Shown here: positions 42,885 to 51,377 of the stretch, piece by piece | Layout of the letters: every line of letters starts with the position of its first letter | How positions within the stretch are numbered: position 1 is the stretch's first letter | Source: Flavobacteriales bacterium TMED123 | GTDB taxonomy: Bacteria > Bacteroidota > Bacteroidia > Flavobacteriales > BACL11 | Direction: 5' to 3' | Length of the DNA: 54,872 bases | Assembly: GCA_002170165.1 (NCBI GenBank) | Contig: NHFY01000014.1 | Span: 1 to 54,872 of the forward strand | Notes under the pieces: model-generated | Told to the model about the DNA's origin: nothing | Databases searched by the model: none | The model's input: only the letters and a program-made list of their open reading frames with translations | Program-made: the position numbers and the translations under genes

Positions 42885-44915
42885 TTAGTGAGCCACTACA
42901 AATTTTACATTTTTCATTATTTCTTTAGATGTGTATCTCACAAAATAGGTGCCGCTTTCCAAATTGGTAGCATCAAATGTTATGTTGTGAATTCCTTTAG
43001 CATAATTACCACTTTCAATTTGTTGCAATTTTTTACCCAAAACATCAAAAATAGCAATTTCTAAATACTCAGATTTTTCAATATTTAGTTGAAGCGTTCC
43101 TGTTGTACTTAATGGGTTAGGGTAAATATTTTCGTTTATATTATTAATTAAGCTTTCTGAAGAACTAGAAATCATACCATCTTTTATACTGATATCATCA
43201 ATATACAAGTTGTTACCTCCTGCACAAATACCTTTAAAAGCTACCATTACCTCAGCATTACCATCATATGCACTTAAGTCTACAGTGTCACTTGCCCAAG
43301 CATTAGCAGTTGGGTAAAAATTTGAAGTTACACCCGCTGGTGCTGTAGTTGCTAAAGCATTACCTGAAAGTTCAGATTCTAAATTCCAAGTAGCTCCACA
43401 GTCTGTTGATACCAGGACTTGTAATCTGTTATTGTCAAATCCATTATTTTGAGCATGTGCATATGAGTATGTTAGTCCATTTTTTATTGAGTTAGAGAAA
43501 TCAAGTTTCGCAAAAACTAAATCAGCGTAATCTCCTCCAGACATCTGTGCAAATTGCCATCTAAATGAATTTGGTGTAGCTGCAAAACCACCATTATATG
43601 CACCTTGAGTATAGGTAGGGTCAATAATAAATACCCTATGTCCTTGAGGGTTTAAAAGTAAAGCATTATTTGGCGCTGGAGTTTCATTAGCAAAACCTTC
43701 AAAACCTTCAGTATGTGTTGTTGCAAAAGCAGTTGGAGAGATCGTGTTAAAACTACCAGAGCTTGCTAAATTATTATTAGGAACATTATCAATAAAGGAA
43801 GTGCCTCCAATAGTACCTGTGCTGTATGAAATTGTATTTTCACCAGATGGAATAGTAACCATAGGGAATGAAATTGTCGTATTTACTCCTGGTCCTAAAG
43901 AGCTGTAAACAACTTGTGTTACAGGAGTACTAGTATTAAGCGTATAGCTCACCTCAAAGGTATCTACACTTATTCCACTATTATTTGTTACAGTAATCTC
44001 TGGAGTAATTTGATTGTCACAAAGTGAAGTAGGCATAGTCATATTTGTTGTTGCGCTCAAATCAATCAAGTTAATGCCAGGAGGTGTTATTTGTGTCATA
44101 TTTGCCATATTTCCATTTAATATCTCTTGCTGTCCTTCAGATACAAATACTGCTACTTCTAAATTAAATAGATCGTATGCAATACCATTTAAATCAGCAG
44201 GAATAGTGTAGGTATAAGTATTTTGAAAAAGCGAACCAGTTGTTGTAGCAGGAATATCATCTCCCCATTGTCCAGTAAGCATATGTCTTAACATGTGCTG
44301 ATGATTGTAATTTCCATTTGGTAACATAGCGCTAGGATTATAAGTAGCTCCTCCAGTTTGAGGTCCTTCAACATTATTTTGAAGTAAAACTACATTGATC
44401 TTGTTTGTAGTGCTTGTGCTGTTAGCTGTATAATAAGCCTCTACATCTACTATCAATTCTCTATTACTTATGTTTAGAGATGCTTCAGCAGCAACATTAA
44501 CACAAGAGGGTTGTGTTAAAATTTGACCGCCAGCAGCTTGCCAATCTGCTCTACTCATTGCTGTTCCTCCATTCTGACTCATAGTGAACTGATGTCTATT
44601 TACTGTGCCAGCAGGATATCCACCTACATTTGATTGTGTTGCTATAGCCGAACCAAAGGGGGTTTTAAAATCTGGGTCACCAGGATTAGGATTAGCATAC
44701 GAACCTGTATGTATATTGATAAGTACTACATCTCCAGGATTTGCATCATGTAATTGTTGTGCTTTTAAATGTCCATCTGGGCAAAATGTGCAATAAATTC
44801 CTGTGAATTCTTCTAGGACTACATTTTTGTCTTCAGGAGTGGTGCTAACAAAATTTTGTGCTAACAAATAGCTAACACAAAATAGAGCAGCAGTTAGAGT
44901 AGATAATTTTTTCAT
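42885..44915 (-). CDS. Omp28-related secreted protein with T9SS sorting domain
   Basis: The 676-residue protein has a signal peptide (about 1-19, LLAQ). Next is an Omp28-like thioredoxin-fold segment beginning VVLEEFTGIYCTFCPDGH, with a CxxC pair (C42, C45) as in redox or metal sites; a middle region of Ig-like beta sandwiches (about 270-390); a probable choice-anchor/jelly-roll region (about 400-580); and a type A T9SS sorting domain (about 600-676; IYPNPLSTTGTLQL, IFDVLGKKLQ, SGTYFVRY). Exported through the outer membrane and likely surface-attached or released. Its own promoter and terminator indicate a monocistronic unit. Confidence 0.85.
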   Translation of the reverse strand: MKKLSTLTAALFCVSYLLAQNFVSTTPEDKNVVLEEFTGIYCTFCPDGHLKAQQLHDANPGDVVLINIHTGSYANPNPGDPDFKTPFGSAIATQSNVGGYPAGTVNRHQFTMSQNGGTAMSRADWQAAGGQILTQPSCVNVAAEASLNISNRELIVDVEAYYTANSTSTTNKINVVLLQNNVEGPQTGGATYNPSAMLPNGNYNHQHMLRHMLTGQWGDDIPATTTGSLFQNTYTYTIPADLNGIAYDLFNLEVAVFVSEGQQEILNGNMANMTQITPPGINLIDLSATTNMTMPTSLCDNQITPEITVTNNSGISVDTFEVSYTLNTSTPVTQVVYSSLGPGVNTTISFPMVTIPSGENTISYSTGTIGGTSFIDNVPNNNLASSGSFNTISPTAFATTHTEGFEGFANETPAPNNALLLNPQGHRVFIIDPTYTQGAYNGGFAATPNSFRWQFAQMSGGDYADLVFAKLDFSNSIKNGLTYSYAHAQNNGFDNNRLQVLVSTDCGATWNLESELSGNALATTAPAGVTSNFYPTANAWASDTVDLSAYDGNAEVMVAFKGICAGGNNLYIDDISIKDGMISSSSESLINNINENIYPNPLSTTGTLQLNIEKSEYLEIAIFDVLGKKLQQIESGNYAKGIHNITFDATNLESGTYFVRYTSKEIMKNVKFVVAH

Positions 44916-44947
44916 AATTGATATTTTTTGTTGATTAATTTCGACAA

Positions 44948-44955
44948 CAAATATA
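44948..44955 (-). promoter_or_regulatory. Promoter of the Omp28-type gene
   Basis: Minus strand reads TATATTTG with a TTG 19 bases upstream (plus-strand CAA at 44975-44977). This is the best complete match to the Flavobacterium-type TTG-N17-23-TAnnTTTG pattern in the window. The ATG follows 32 bases later. Confidence 0.6.
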
Positions 44956-45055
44956 ACACAAATTATAATGTTTGCAATATTGAATAAAATAAAAACTTAT
45001 GTGGTCAAAATACTATTTATAAAGTGTTAAGTTTACGACCTCTAATCAAAATAGC

Positions 45056-45838
45056 ATGCAAAAAAAATCAGCAGAAAAATCATTTATTCAATTGTTAAAA
45101 ATAATGGATGAATTAAGACAGCAATGTCCTTGGGACAAAAAGCAAACCATGGAGAGTTTACGCTATTTGAGTATTGAAGAAATGTATGAACTTTCAGATG
45201 CTATTTTAGAGAAAAATAATGATGAAATTAAAAATGAATTGGGCGATCTGCTTTTGCATATAGTATTTTATGCACGAATTGCTTCTGAAAACAATACTTT
45301 TGATATTTCAGATGTAATCAATACTATTTGTGATAAATTAATACACAGACACCCCCATATTTATGGAGATGTTGAAGTAGCAGATGAGATAGAGGTGAAA
45401 AAAAATTGGGAAAAATTAAAATTAAAGGAAGGGAAGAAATCTGTTTTAGAGGGCGTACCAAATTCCTTGCCAGCCATGGTAAAAGCATTCAGAATTCAAG
45501 AAAAAGTAAGAGGAGTAGGATTTGATTGGGACAATACATTACAAGTTTTGGAAAAAGTAAAAGAAGAATTGAAAGAATTAGAAGAAGAGATTGAAAAAAA
45601 GAATGCTGAGAGTATAGAGTCAGAATTTGGGGATTTACTTTTTGCGCTTATTAATTATGCCCGATTTGTAGATATAAATCCTGATGATGCCTTAGAAAAA
45701 TGCAATAAACGCTTCATTAATAGATTCCAGATTATGGAAAGTAATCTAAAAAAAGAGGGAAAAGATTTGTCTGAAATGAAATTAGAAGAAATGGAGAAAT
45801 ATTGGCAATTAGCAAAGCAGGAATCCTTAAATCAATAA
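45056..45838 (+). CDS. mazG: Nucleoside triphosphate pyrophosphohydrolase MazG
   Basis: MazG hydrolyses NTPs and dNTPs to monophosphates, clearing abnormal nucleotides. The 260-residue protein is of the two-domain kind: domain 1 (about 10-120) starts MDELRQQCPWDKKQTMESLR and has the metal-binding EEMYELSDAI / ELGDLLLHIVFYAR pattern; domain 2 (about 140-250) repeats it with VKEELKELEEEI / EFGDLLFALINYAR. It stands alone 140 bp after the divergent Omp28-type gene. Confidence 0.95.
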   Translation: MQKKSAEKSFIQLLKIMDELRQQCPWDKKQTMESLRYLSIEEMYELSDAILEKNNDEIKNELGDLLLHIVFYARIASENNTFDISDVINTICDKLIHRHPHIYGDVEVADEIEVKKNWEKLKLKEGKKSVLEGVPNSLPAMVKAFRIQEKVRGVGFDWDNTLQVLEKVKEELKELEEEIEKKNAESIESEFGDLLFALINYARFVDINPDDALEKCNKRFINRFQIMESNLKKEGKDLSEMKLEEMEKYWQLAKQESLNQ

Positions 45839-45878
45839 GGCTGATAAATAACTTTTTTTAACAGAAAAAAAATATTCG

Positions 45879-45886
45879 TATTTTTG
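45879..45886 (+). promoter_or_regulatory. Promoter -7 element of the VTC/DUF4956 operon
   Basis: TATTTTTG matches TAnnTTTG. It lies 14 bases before the ATG of a 27-codon ORF and 94 bases before the lipoprotein gene, so the small ORF would be the first open frame on the transcript. Confidence 0.5.
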
Positions 45887-45900
45887 CGAGAAATTAAAAA

Positions 45901-45984
45901 ATGAAGAAATTACTCTTAATTTTGTTTTCAAATTTAATTAGCATTACATCCTTTCCACAGGATTTTTTTGATATAGGAAAATGA
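45901..45984 (+). CDS. 27-residue signal-peptide-like small ORF leading the operon
   Basis: ATG AAG AAA opens a frame coding a 27-residue peptide: two lysines, a hydrophobic stretch (LLLILFSNLISI), then TSFPQDFFDIGK and a TGA stop. It looks like an intact signal peptide with about six mature residues. Its stop overlaps the ATG of the lipoprotein gene by 4 bp (ATGA), and a promoter box is 14 bases upstream. It could be a true microprotein, a translated leader coupling the next gene, or the remnant of an exported protein whose body was lost. I cannot tell which. Confidence 0.4.
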   Translation: MKKLLLILFSNLISITSFPQDFFDIGK

Positions 45985-46391
45985 GAAATCTAATTTTTTT
46001 ATTACTAATCGGAACACTATTCTCAGCTTGTAAAAAAGAAGCTGGAGAGGGGGGTACTTCAGTTATTGAAGGAAAGGTGTATAAGCTTTATACTTATCAA
46101 ACATCACAAGGACAAATAGATACGATTTATTATCAGTTAGATGCAGTTAAGGATGTTTATATTATTTACTCAGATGATGAGGGGGCTATTTATGATGATG
46201 ATTTCGAAACAGATTTTAATGGTAGGTATCGATTTGAATTCTTACGAAAAGGAGATTACACCCTTTATACTTATGCCGATAGTTCCGATGTAAACACAAC
46301 TTATGATTATCCAGTATTTCGACATATTGAAATCGATGCGAATAATACGACCTATAAGATTGAGGATTTTGTAATCGAAAAAAATCAGTAG
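45981..46391 (+). CDS. Small lipoprotein of the VTC/DUF4956 operon
   Basis: The 136-residue protein begins with a lipoprotein signal (LIGTLFSAC, Cys 17). The mature part is one beta-rich domain resembling a carboxypeptidase-regulatory or transthyretin-like fold: VIEGKVYKLYTYQ, an acidic stretch DDEGAIYDDDFETDFNGRY, then RFEFLRKGDYTLYTYAD. It is aspartate- and tyrosine-rich. No catalytic motif. It is coupled to the small ORF before it and its stop directly abuts the GTG of the VTC gene. Confidence 0.78.
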   Translation: MRNLIFLLLIGTLFSACKKEAGEGGTSVIEGKVYKLYTYQTSQGQIDTIYYQLDAVKDVYIIYSDDEGAIYDDDFETDFNGRYRFEFLRKGDYTLYTYADSSDVNTTYDYPVFRHIEIDANNTTYKIEDFVIEKNQ

Positions 46392-47138
46392 GTGAATCTT
46401 TTAAACGCTATTTCTGACTTTTCTCCAATTACATTAAAAGAAATGGATGGAGTGAAACTGATGGACAGAACAGATACTAAGTTTGCTTTTCGTCTTAATC
46501 AATTAGAACCTTTACTTAAAAAAATGCAAGCATTTTACAATGTGTTGGAAGTGAATAAAGAACGAATACAGGCTTACAATTCTCTTTACTTTGATACAAA
46601 TGACAGAAAGTTTTATATCGATCATCATAATTCTCGTGTAAATAGAAACAAAATCAGATTCAGAGAATATGTTGGTAGTGGACTTACATTCTTAGAAGTA
46701 AAACATAAAAACAATAAGGGGAAAACAATCAAAAAAAGAGTAAAGGCTCCTAAAATAAGCAGTCAGCTTTCAGAAGAGCAGAAAGCTTTTATTGAAGAAA
46801 TAATAGGCAGGAAAATGGAAGTAAGCGCTAAGCAGTCGATCAGTTTTAGTCGCATTACTTTTGTACATAAAAAACAAAAAGAAAGGCTAACCATTGATGT
46901 AGATTTGAGCTTTAAGAATGATGAAAAAAAGGGTGATTTAAAGGAGATTGTAATTGCTGAGGTGAAACAAGAAAGGATGAGTCGTTCTTCTGATTTTATG
47001 CGTATTGCAAAAGAAATGAGTATCTTGCCCATGCGTTTGAGTAAATATTGTTTTTCAACAATGAAATTACATCCAAATATTAAGAAAAACCGATTTAAGA
47101 AAAAACAACTTTTTATAAATAAATTAAAACAAGGATAA
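46392..47138 (+). CDS. Polyphosphate polymerase (VTC-like, TTM fold) domain protein
   Basis: This 248-residue cytosolic protein has the tunnel-fold pattern of the VTC4/CYTH superfamily: TDTKFAFR (about 27-34), YFDTNDRKFY (66-75), the basic strand KIRFREY (87-93), LEVKHK (101-106), LTIDVDL (166-172), EVK (190-192) and SKYC (217-220). In yeast VTC4 such a tunnel makes polyphosphate from ATP. Activity here is inferred from the fold; substrates could be other phosphates. It starts with GTG right after the lipoprotein stop and is coupled to DUF4956 (TAATG), a pairing widespread in bacteria. Confidence 0.85.
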   Translation: MNLLNAISDFSPITLKEMDGVKLMDRTDTKFAFRLNQLEPLLKKMQAFYNVLEVNKERIQAYNSLYFDTNDRKFYIDHHNSRVNRNKIRFREYVGSGLTFLEVKHKNNKGKTIKKRVKAPKISSQLSEEQKAFIEEIIGRKMEVSAKQSISFSRITFVHKKQKERLTIDVDLSFKNDEKKGDLKEIVIAEVKQERMSRSSDFMRIAKEMSILPMRLSKYCFSTMKLHPNIKKNRFKKKQLFINKLKQG

Positions 47139-47779
47139 TGGATTTATTACTGATTTTACTAGATAGTTTAGAATTTTTAGGCGCTCCTGTTTGGGACGCT
47201 GAAGATTTCTATAAACTTATTATAAAAGGAATATTTAATTTAGCAATAGTCGTTTTAATTGTGCGTTACATTTATTATCCTGTAGCCAAAAACAAAGACT
47301 ATCTTTTTACTTATTTACTGATTAGTTTAACAGTTTTCCTACTTTGCTTCTTGCTCGATAATGTAAAACTGCAATTAGGTTTTGCTTTAGGGCTTTTTGC
47401 TATTTTCGGTATTATTCGCTACAGAACCGATCCTATTCCTATAAAGGAGATGACTTATTTATTTTTGGTAATTGGTATATCGGTAGTAAATGCATTGGCA
47501 AATAAAAAGATTTCTTATGCAGAGCTTGTTTTTGCCAACCTACTTCTTGTTTTTATCACTTATGGAATGGAGCGCCTTTGGCTACTCAAGCACGAATCGA
47601 GAAAAAACATTATTTATGAAAAAATTGAGCTCATTAAACCAGAAAATGCGGAAGCATTATTAGCAGACTTAAAAGAAAAAACAGGTTTAGATATCATTCG
47701 ATTTGAAATAAAAAGAATTGATTTTTTAAGGGATATTGCTAATATTCGTATTTTCTATTATGAGGACGATTCTAAATAA
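47138..47779 (+). CDS. DUF4956 integral membrane protein
   Basis: The 213-residue protein has about five hydrophobic helices (about 30-47, 55-73, 78-93, 105-121, 127-145) followed by a cytosolic C-terminal alpha/beta domain (about 155-213). The family's conserved loop FGIIRYRTDPIPIKEMTYLF is at about 90-109. DUF4956 is nearly always encoded next to VTC-domain proteins; a membrane channel or anchor partner is a reasonable guess, unproven. One-base overlap with the VTC gene and about 20-bp overlap with the next gene. Confidence 0.87.
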   Translation: MDLLLILLDSLEFLGAPVWDAEDFYKLIIKGIFNLAIVVLIVRYIYYPVAKNKDYLFTYLLISLTVFLLCFLLDNVKLQLGFALGLFAIFGIIRYRTDPIPIKEMTYLFLVIGISVVNALANKKISYAELVFANLLLVFITYGMERLWLLKHESRKNIIYEKIELIKPENAEALLADLKEKTGLDIIRFEIKRIDFLRDIANIRIFYYEDDSK

Positions 47780-48404
47780 GGTATTTCTACTTTTATTTCT
47801 TCCCCTTTCGCTTTGTGCTCAAGAAAACGATTTCCAAACATGGACTAGCGTTTCTGCAAGCAAGAAATTAATTAAAAAAACGGATTTATTTGTTAAACAA
47901 GGAATTAGGTTTAGGGAGAATTCTTCCCTAAAATATAAGCTTTTTACCGATCTAAGAATCAAAAGAAAATACAATAAACATCTTTTTTATGCAGTGGGTT
48001 ATCGCTACTCAAACGATTGGGATAAGGAATTGGATTTGAGCCAACGAAACAGATTTTATGCTGATATTTATTATAGAGATAAATTCAAGAAAAGATTTTT
48101 AGTGTCTATGCGAGCAAGATGGCAAACACAAGGTAATATTCAAGGCTACTCTTCTGTATTAAGACATAAATCGGCATTGGCTTATAATATCAAGAAAACA
48201 AAATTAGAACCCTCAATTGCAGTAGAATATTTTTTGTATTTGGAAAGTAAGCTTATAGAAAAGATGAGATATACATTAGGGCTTGCTCACCCAATTAGTA
48301 AAAAGTTAGATGCAGAAATAGCATACAGAATTCAGCAAGAGTTTTACGCCAATAATCCTGAAAATTTGTTTATTTTTGAAGGAAAATTATCATACGATTT
48401 ATAG
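47760..48404 (+). CDS. DUF2490 outer-membrane beta-barrel protein
   Basis: The 214-residue protein has a signal peptide (about 1-20, LCAQ), then alternating beta strands with aromatic girdles (DFQTWTSVSASKKL, DLFVKQGIRFREN, LFYAVGYRYSND, FYADIYYRDK, IAVEYFLYLES), ending FEGKLSYDL, as in DUF2490 outer-membrane proteins. The ATG at 47760 is chosen because it gives a clean signal peptide; the frame extends upstream to 47736 inside DUF4956. It completes an operon with components for outer membrane, periplasm, inner membrane and cytosol. Confidence 0.82.
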   Translation: MRTILNKVFLLLFLPLSLCAQENDFQTWTSVSASKKLIKKTDLFVKQGIRFRENSSLKYKLFTDLRIKRKYNKHLFYAVGYRYSNDWDKELDLSQRNRFYADIYYRDKFKKRFLVSMRARWQTQGNIQGYSSVLRHKSALAYNIKKTKLEPSIAVEYFLYLESKLIEKMRYTLGLAHPISKKLDAEIAYRIQQEFYANNPENLFIFEGKLSYDL

Positions 48405-48407
48405 CAA

Positions 48408-48896
48408 ATGAAGGAAGAGAAAATAAACTTAACTTTTTTAAAAGCTCATTTTAATGAGCTTGATGAAGCTGAGCAGCAACTTATTAATATGGCAAAAAGC
48501 GCATACTCAAATGCCTATGCCCCTTATTCTGGTTTTTTGGTTGGGGCAGCTGTTTTGCTAGAAAATGATAAAATTATTAGTGGGAATAATCAGGAGAATG
48601 TTGCTTACCCATCTGGTTTATGTGCAGAGAGAGTAGCTCTTTACTATGCAGGAGCAAATTATCCAAATGTGAAAGTTAACACAATTGCAATTTCTGCAAA
48701 ATCAAAAACATATGATATTACAGATGTTGTAAGCCCTTGCGGAGCATGTAGACAAGTGATGGCTGAATATCAGCAAAAGCAGCATAAAAACATTAGAGTG
48801 CTTTTACATTCCTCAAACAATAAGGTGCTTATTGCAAACTCGGTAGAAGACTTACTTCCTTTTATGTTTAACTCAGAGCAGTTAAGAAAGTTTTAA
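48408..48896 (+). CDS. cdd: Cytidine deaminase
   Basis: Cdd converts cytidine and deoxycytidine to uridine forms in pyrimidine salvage. The 162-residue protein has the zinc site of the tetrameric class: CAE in SGLCAERVALYYAG and PCGACRQVMAEY, plus AYSNAYAPYSGFLVGAAV near the N-terminus. Length is normal with a ~30-residue N-terminal extension. It begins three bases after the DUF2490 stop, so it may be carried on the same transcript. Confidence 0.95.
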   Translation: MKEEKINLTFLKAHFNELDEAEQQLINMAKSAYSNAYAPYSGFLVGAAVLLENDKIISGNNQENVAYPSGLCAERVALYYAGANYPNVKVNTIAISAKSKTYDITDVVSPCGACRQVMAEYQQKQHKNIRVLLHSSNNKVLIANSVEDLLPFMFNSEQLRKF

Positions 48897-48926
48897 ATAA
48901 ATTTAATCTGCTTTGCTTCAAATTTC

Positions 48927-48934
48927 TATTTTTG
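48927..48934 (+). promoter_or_regulatory. Promoter -7 element for pheT
   Basis: TATTTTTG matches TAnnTTTG and ends 19 bases before the pheT ATG. Confidence 0.45.
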
Positions 48935-48953
48935 TCTTTATTAGTCTATTCAA

Positions 48954-51377
48954 ATGAAAATATCATATAGTTGGCTTAAAAATTATTTACATTTAGAGCT
49001 TCCTGCTGAAGAAGTTGCTGAGATTCTAACCAATGCAGGTTTAGAAGTTGAAGGGATTGAAGAAGTTGAAAGTATTAAAGGAGGGTTAAAAGGTGTAGTG
49101 ATTGGTGAAGTGCTTACAAAAAAGCAGCATCCTAATGCAGATAGGCTAAGCTTAACTACTGTTAATATTGGCGCTAATGAACCTTTACGGATTGTTTGTG
49201 GCGCTCCAAATGTTGCATCAGGACAAAAAGTTCCTGTTGCTACTGTAGGTACATGGCTTTATAGCGGAGAGGAGAAATTCAAAATCAAAAAAAGTAAGAT
49301 TAGAGGAGAGGTGTCTGAAGGGATGATTTGTGGTGAAGATGAATTAGGGCTTGGAGCAGATGCTGATGGGATTATGGTGCTTGATAAAAAAGCAAAAGTA
49401 GGCACTGTTGCAAGTGAATATTTTAATCTACAGTCTGATACTGTTTTTGAGATTAGCTTAACTCCAAATCGCTCTGATGCAATGGGGCATATAGGTGTTG
49501 CCCGTGATTTACTCACAGTGCTTAACCTTCAAGGTCAAAAATTAGAAATGTGTAGACCTTCAGTTGAGAAATTTCAAGTGCAGAATACCAGTAAAACAAT
49601 TGATGTTCAGCTTACAGATCATGAAATTTGCCCTAGATATTCTGGTGTTAGTATAAGTGGAATTCAGGTTTCTGATTCTCCTAAATGGCTGCAAAACAAA
49701 CTAGTAGCTATTGGCCTAACCTCTATCAATAATGTAGTTGATATTACTAATTATGTTTTGCATGAAACAGGGCAACCCTTACATGCTTTTGATATTGAGA
49801 AAATTGAAGGGGATAAAGTTGTAGTTGCTACTGTTAAAGATAAAACAAAGTTTACTTCTTTAGATGAAGTTGAGAGAGAACTTTCATCAAGTGATTTGAT
49901 GATTAACAATACCAAGAAACCAATGTGTATTGCTGGTGTATTGGGCGGATTAGATTCAGCTGTTTCTTCTTCAACAACTGATATATTCTTGGAATCCGCA
50001 TATTTTAATGCTGTAAGTATTCGAAAAACGGCAAAAAGACATGGCTTAAGTACTGACGCTTCTTTTCGTTTTGAAAGAGGTTGCGATCCTAATATTACGC
50101 TTTATGCACTAAAACGTGCAGCACTACTTATCACTGAGGTTTGTGGTGGAGAGATTGCATCTGAAGTTATCGATATTTATCCAAATAAAATTGAGCATTT
50201 TAAGGTAGAGCTTACTTATGCTAAAATGGATGCTTTAATAGGAGAACAAATAGATAGAGATAAAGTAAAATCTATTCTTAAAAATTTAGAAATTGAAATT
50301 GTAAATTCCACTGATGAAGGATTGAGCTTAGTTGTGCCTCCTTTTAAAGCTGATGTGCAGAGAGAGGTGGATGTAATTGAAGAAATTTTAAGAATTTATG
50401 GTTTTAATTTGGTGGAGATTTCCTCAAATTTAAATACCTCAATTACTTTTTCTAATGGAGTTAATTCAGAAGATGTAAGCAATACAATAGTAGATTTATT
50501 AGCGAATAATGGTTTTTATGAGGTCATGAATAATTCTTTAAGCAAAAGTGAATATACTGCTCTTATTCCTGATTTAGATGCTAATCAAAATGTAGAGATC
50601 TTGAATCCGCTATCAAAAGATTTAAATGTGATGCGACAATCTTTATTATTTGGCGGTTTGGAGAATATCGCATACAACCAAAATAGAAAGAATGCTAATG
50701 TTAAATTTTTTGAGTTTGGCAAAAGCTATCATAGAACTGAAAAAGGTAATGTAGAAAATCAGCATCTTCAATTATTAGTTAGTGGAAGAATTTGGGCAGA
50801 AAATTGGGATAAGCCAAATGACAAAGTCAATTTTAACTTTATAAAAGAAAAAGTAGCGCATATTCTCAACCGACTAGGCGTACAGAAGATAAAAGCAGAA
50901 GCCATTTCTTCTCATAGCTTTTCAGAAGGATTAATGTATAAATTCAAAAACATGAGATTGGTGTGTTTTGGGAAATTAGACAAGAAATTATGTAAAGCAT
51001 TTGATGTAAAATCGGAGGTGTATGCAGCAGATTTTAATTGGGATTTACTATTGGAACTTGTAAAAAACACAAAAATAAAATACAAGCAGCCTTCAAAGTT
51101 TCCAGAGGTAAGAAGAGATTTATCTTTGTTGATTGATAATTCTATTTCTTTTGAAGCATTAGAAAATATTGCAAAACAAGCAGATATCAAGATTTTGAAA
51201 TCAGTTAATTTGTTTGATGTGTATGAAGGTAAAAAACTGGCAAAAGGAAAAAAATCTTACGCCCTTTCATTCATAATGTCAGATCATACTAAAACGTTAA
51301 CTGATAAAGAAGTAGATAAGTTTATGGAAAAACTCATAACATCTTTCCAAGATAAGGCAGGAGCTGAAATACGCTAA
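48954..51377 (+). CDS. pheT: Phenylalanine-tRNA ligase subunit beta
   Basis: PheT with PheS charges tRNA-Phe. The 807-residue protein has the full bacterial domain set: KISYSWLKNYLHLELP start, tRNA-binding EMAP-like domain (about 40-150; GEVLTKKQHPNADRLSL, RIVCGAPNV), B3/B4 editing domain (about 210-380; NNVVDITNYVL, HAFD), B5 (about 400-475), the catalytic-like core (about 480-690) and the C-terminal anticodon-binding FDX-ACB domain (about 710-805; KFPEVRRDLSLLID). pheS is not adjacent, as is usual in Bacteroidota. The stop abuts the stop of the convergent gene. Confidence 0.97.
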   Translation: MKISYSWLKNYLHLELPAEEVAEILTNAGLEVEGIEEVESIKGGLKGVVIGEVLTKKQHPNADRLSLTTVNIGANEPLRIVCGAPNVASGQKVPVATVGTWLYSGEEKFKIKKSKIRGEVSEGMICGEDELGLGADADGIMVLDKKAKVGTVASEYFNLQSDTVFEISLTPNRSDAMGHIGVARDLLTVLNLQGQKLEMCRPSVEKFQVQNTSKTIDVQLTDHEICPRYSGVSISGIQVSDSPKWLQNKLVAIGLTSINNVVDITNYVLHETGQPLHAFDIEKIEGDKVVVATVKDKTKFTSLDEVERELSSSDLMINNTKKPMCIAGVLGGLDSAVSSSTTDIFLESAYFNAVSIRKTAKRHGLSTDASFRFERGCDPNITLYALKRAALLITEVCGGEIASEVIDIYPNKIEHFKVELTYAKMDALIGEQIDRDKVKSILKNLEIEIVNSTDEGLSLVVPPFKADVQREVDVIEEILRIYGFNLVEISSNLNTSITFSNGVNSEDVSNTIVDLLANNGFYEVMNNSLSKSEYTALIPDLDANQNVEILNPLSKDLNVMRQSLLFGGLENIAYNQNRKNANVKFFEFGKSYHRTEKGNVENQHLQLLVSGRIWAENWDKPNDKVNFNFIKEKVAHILNRLGVQKIKAEAISSHSFSEGLMYKFKNMRLVCFGKLDKKLCKAFDVKSEVYAADFNWDLLLELVKNTKIKYKQPSKFPEVRRDLSLLIDNSISFEALENIAKQADIKILKSVNLFDVYEGKKLAKGKKSYALSFIMSDHTKTLTDKEVDKFMEKLITSFQDKAGAEIR

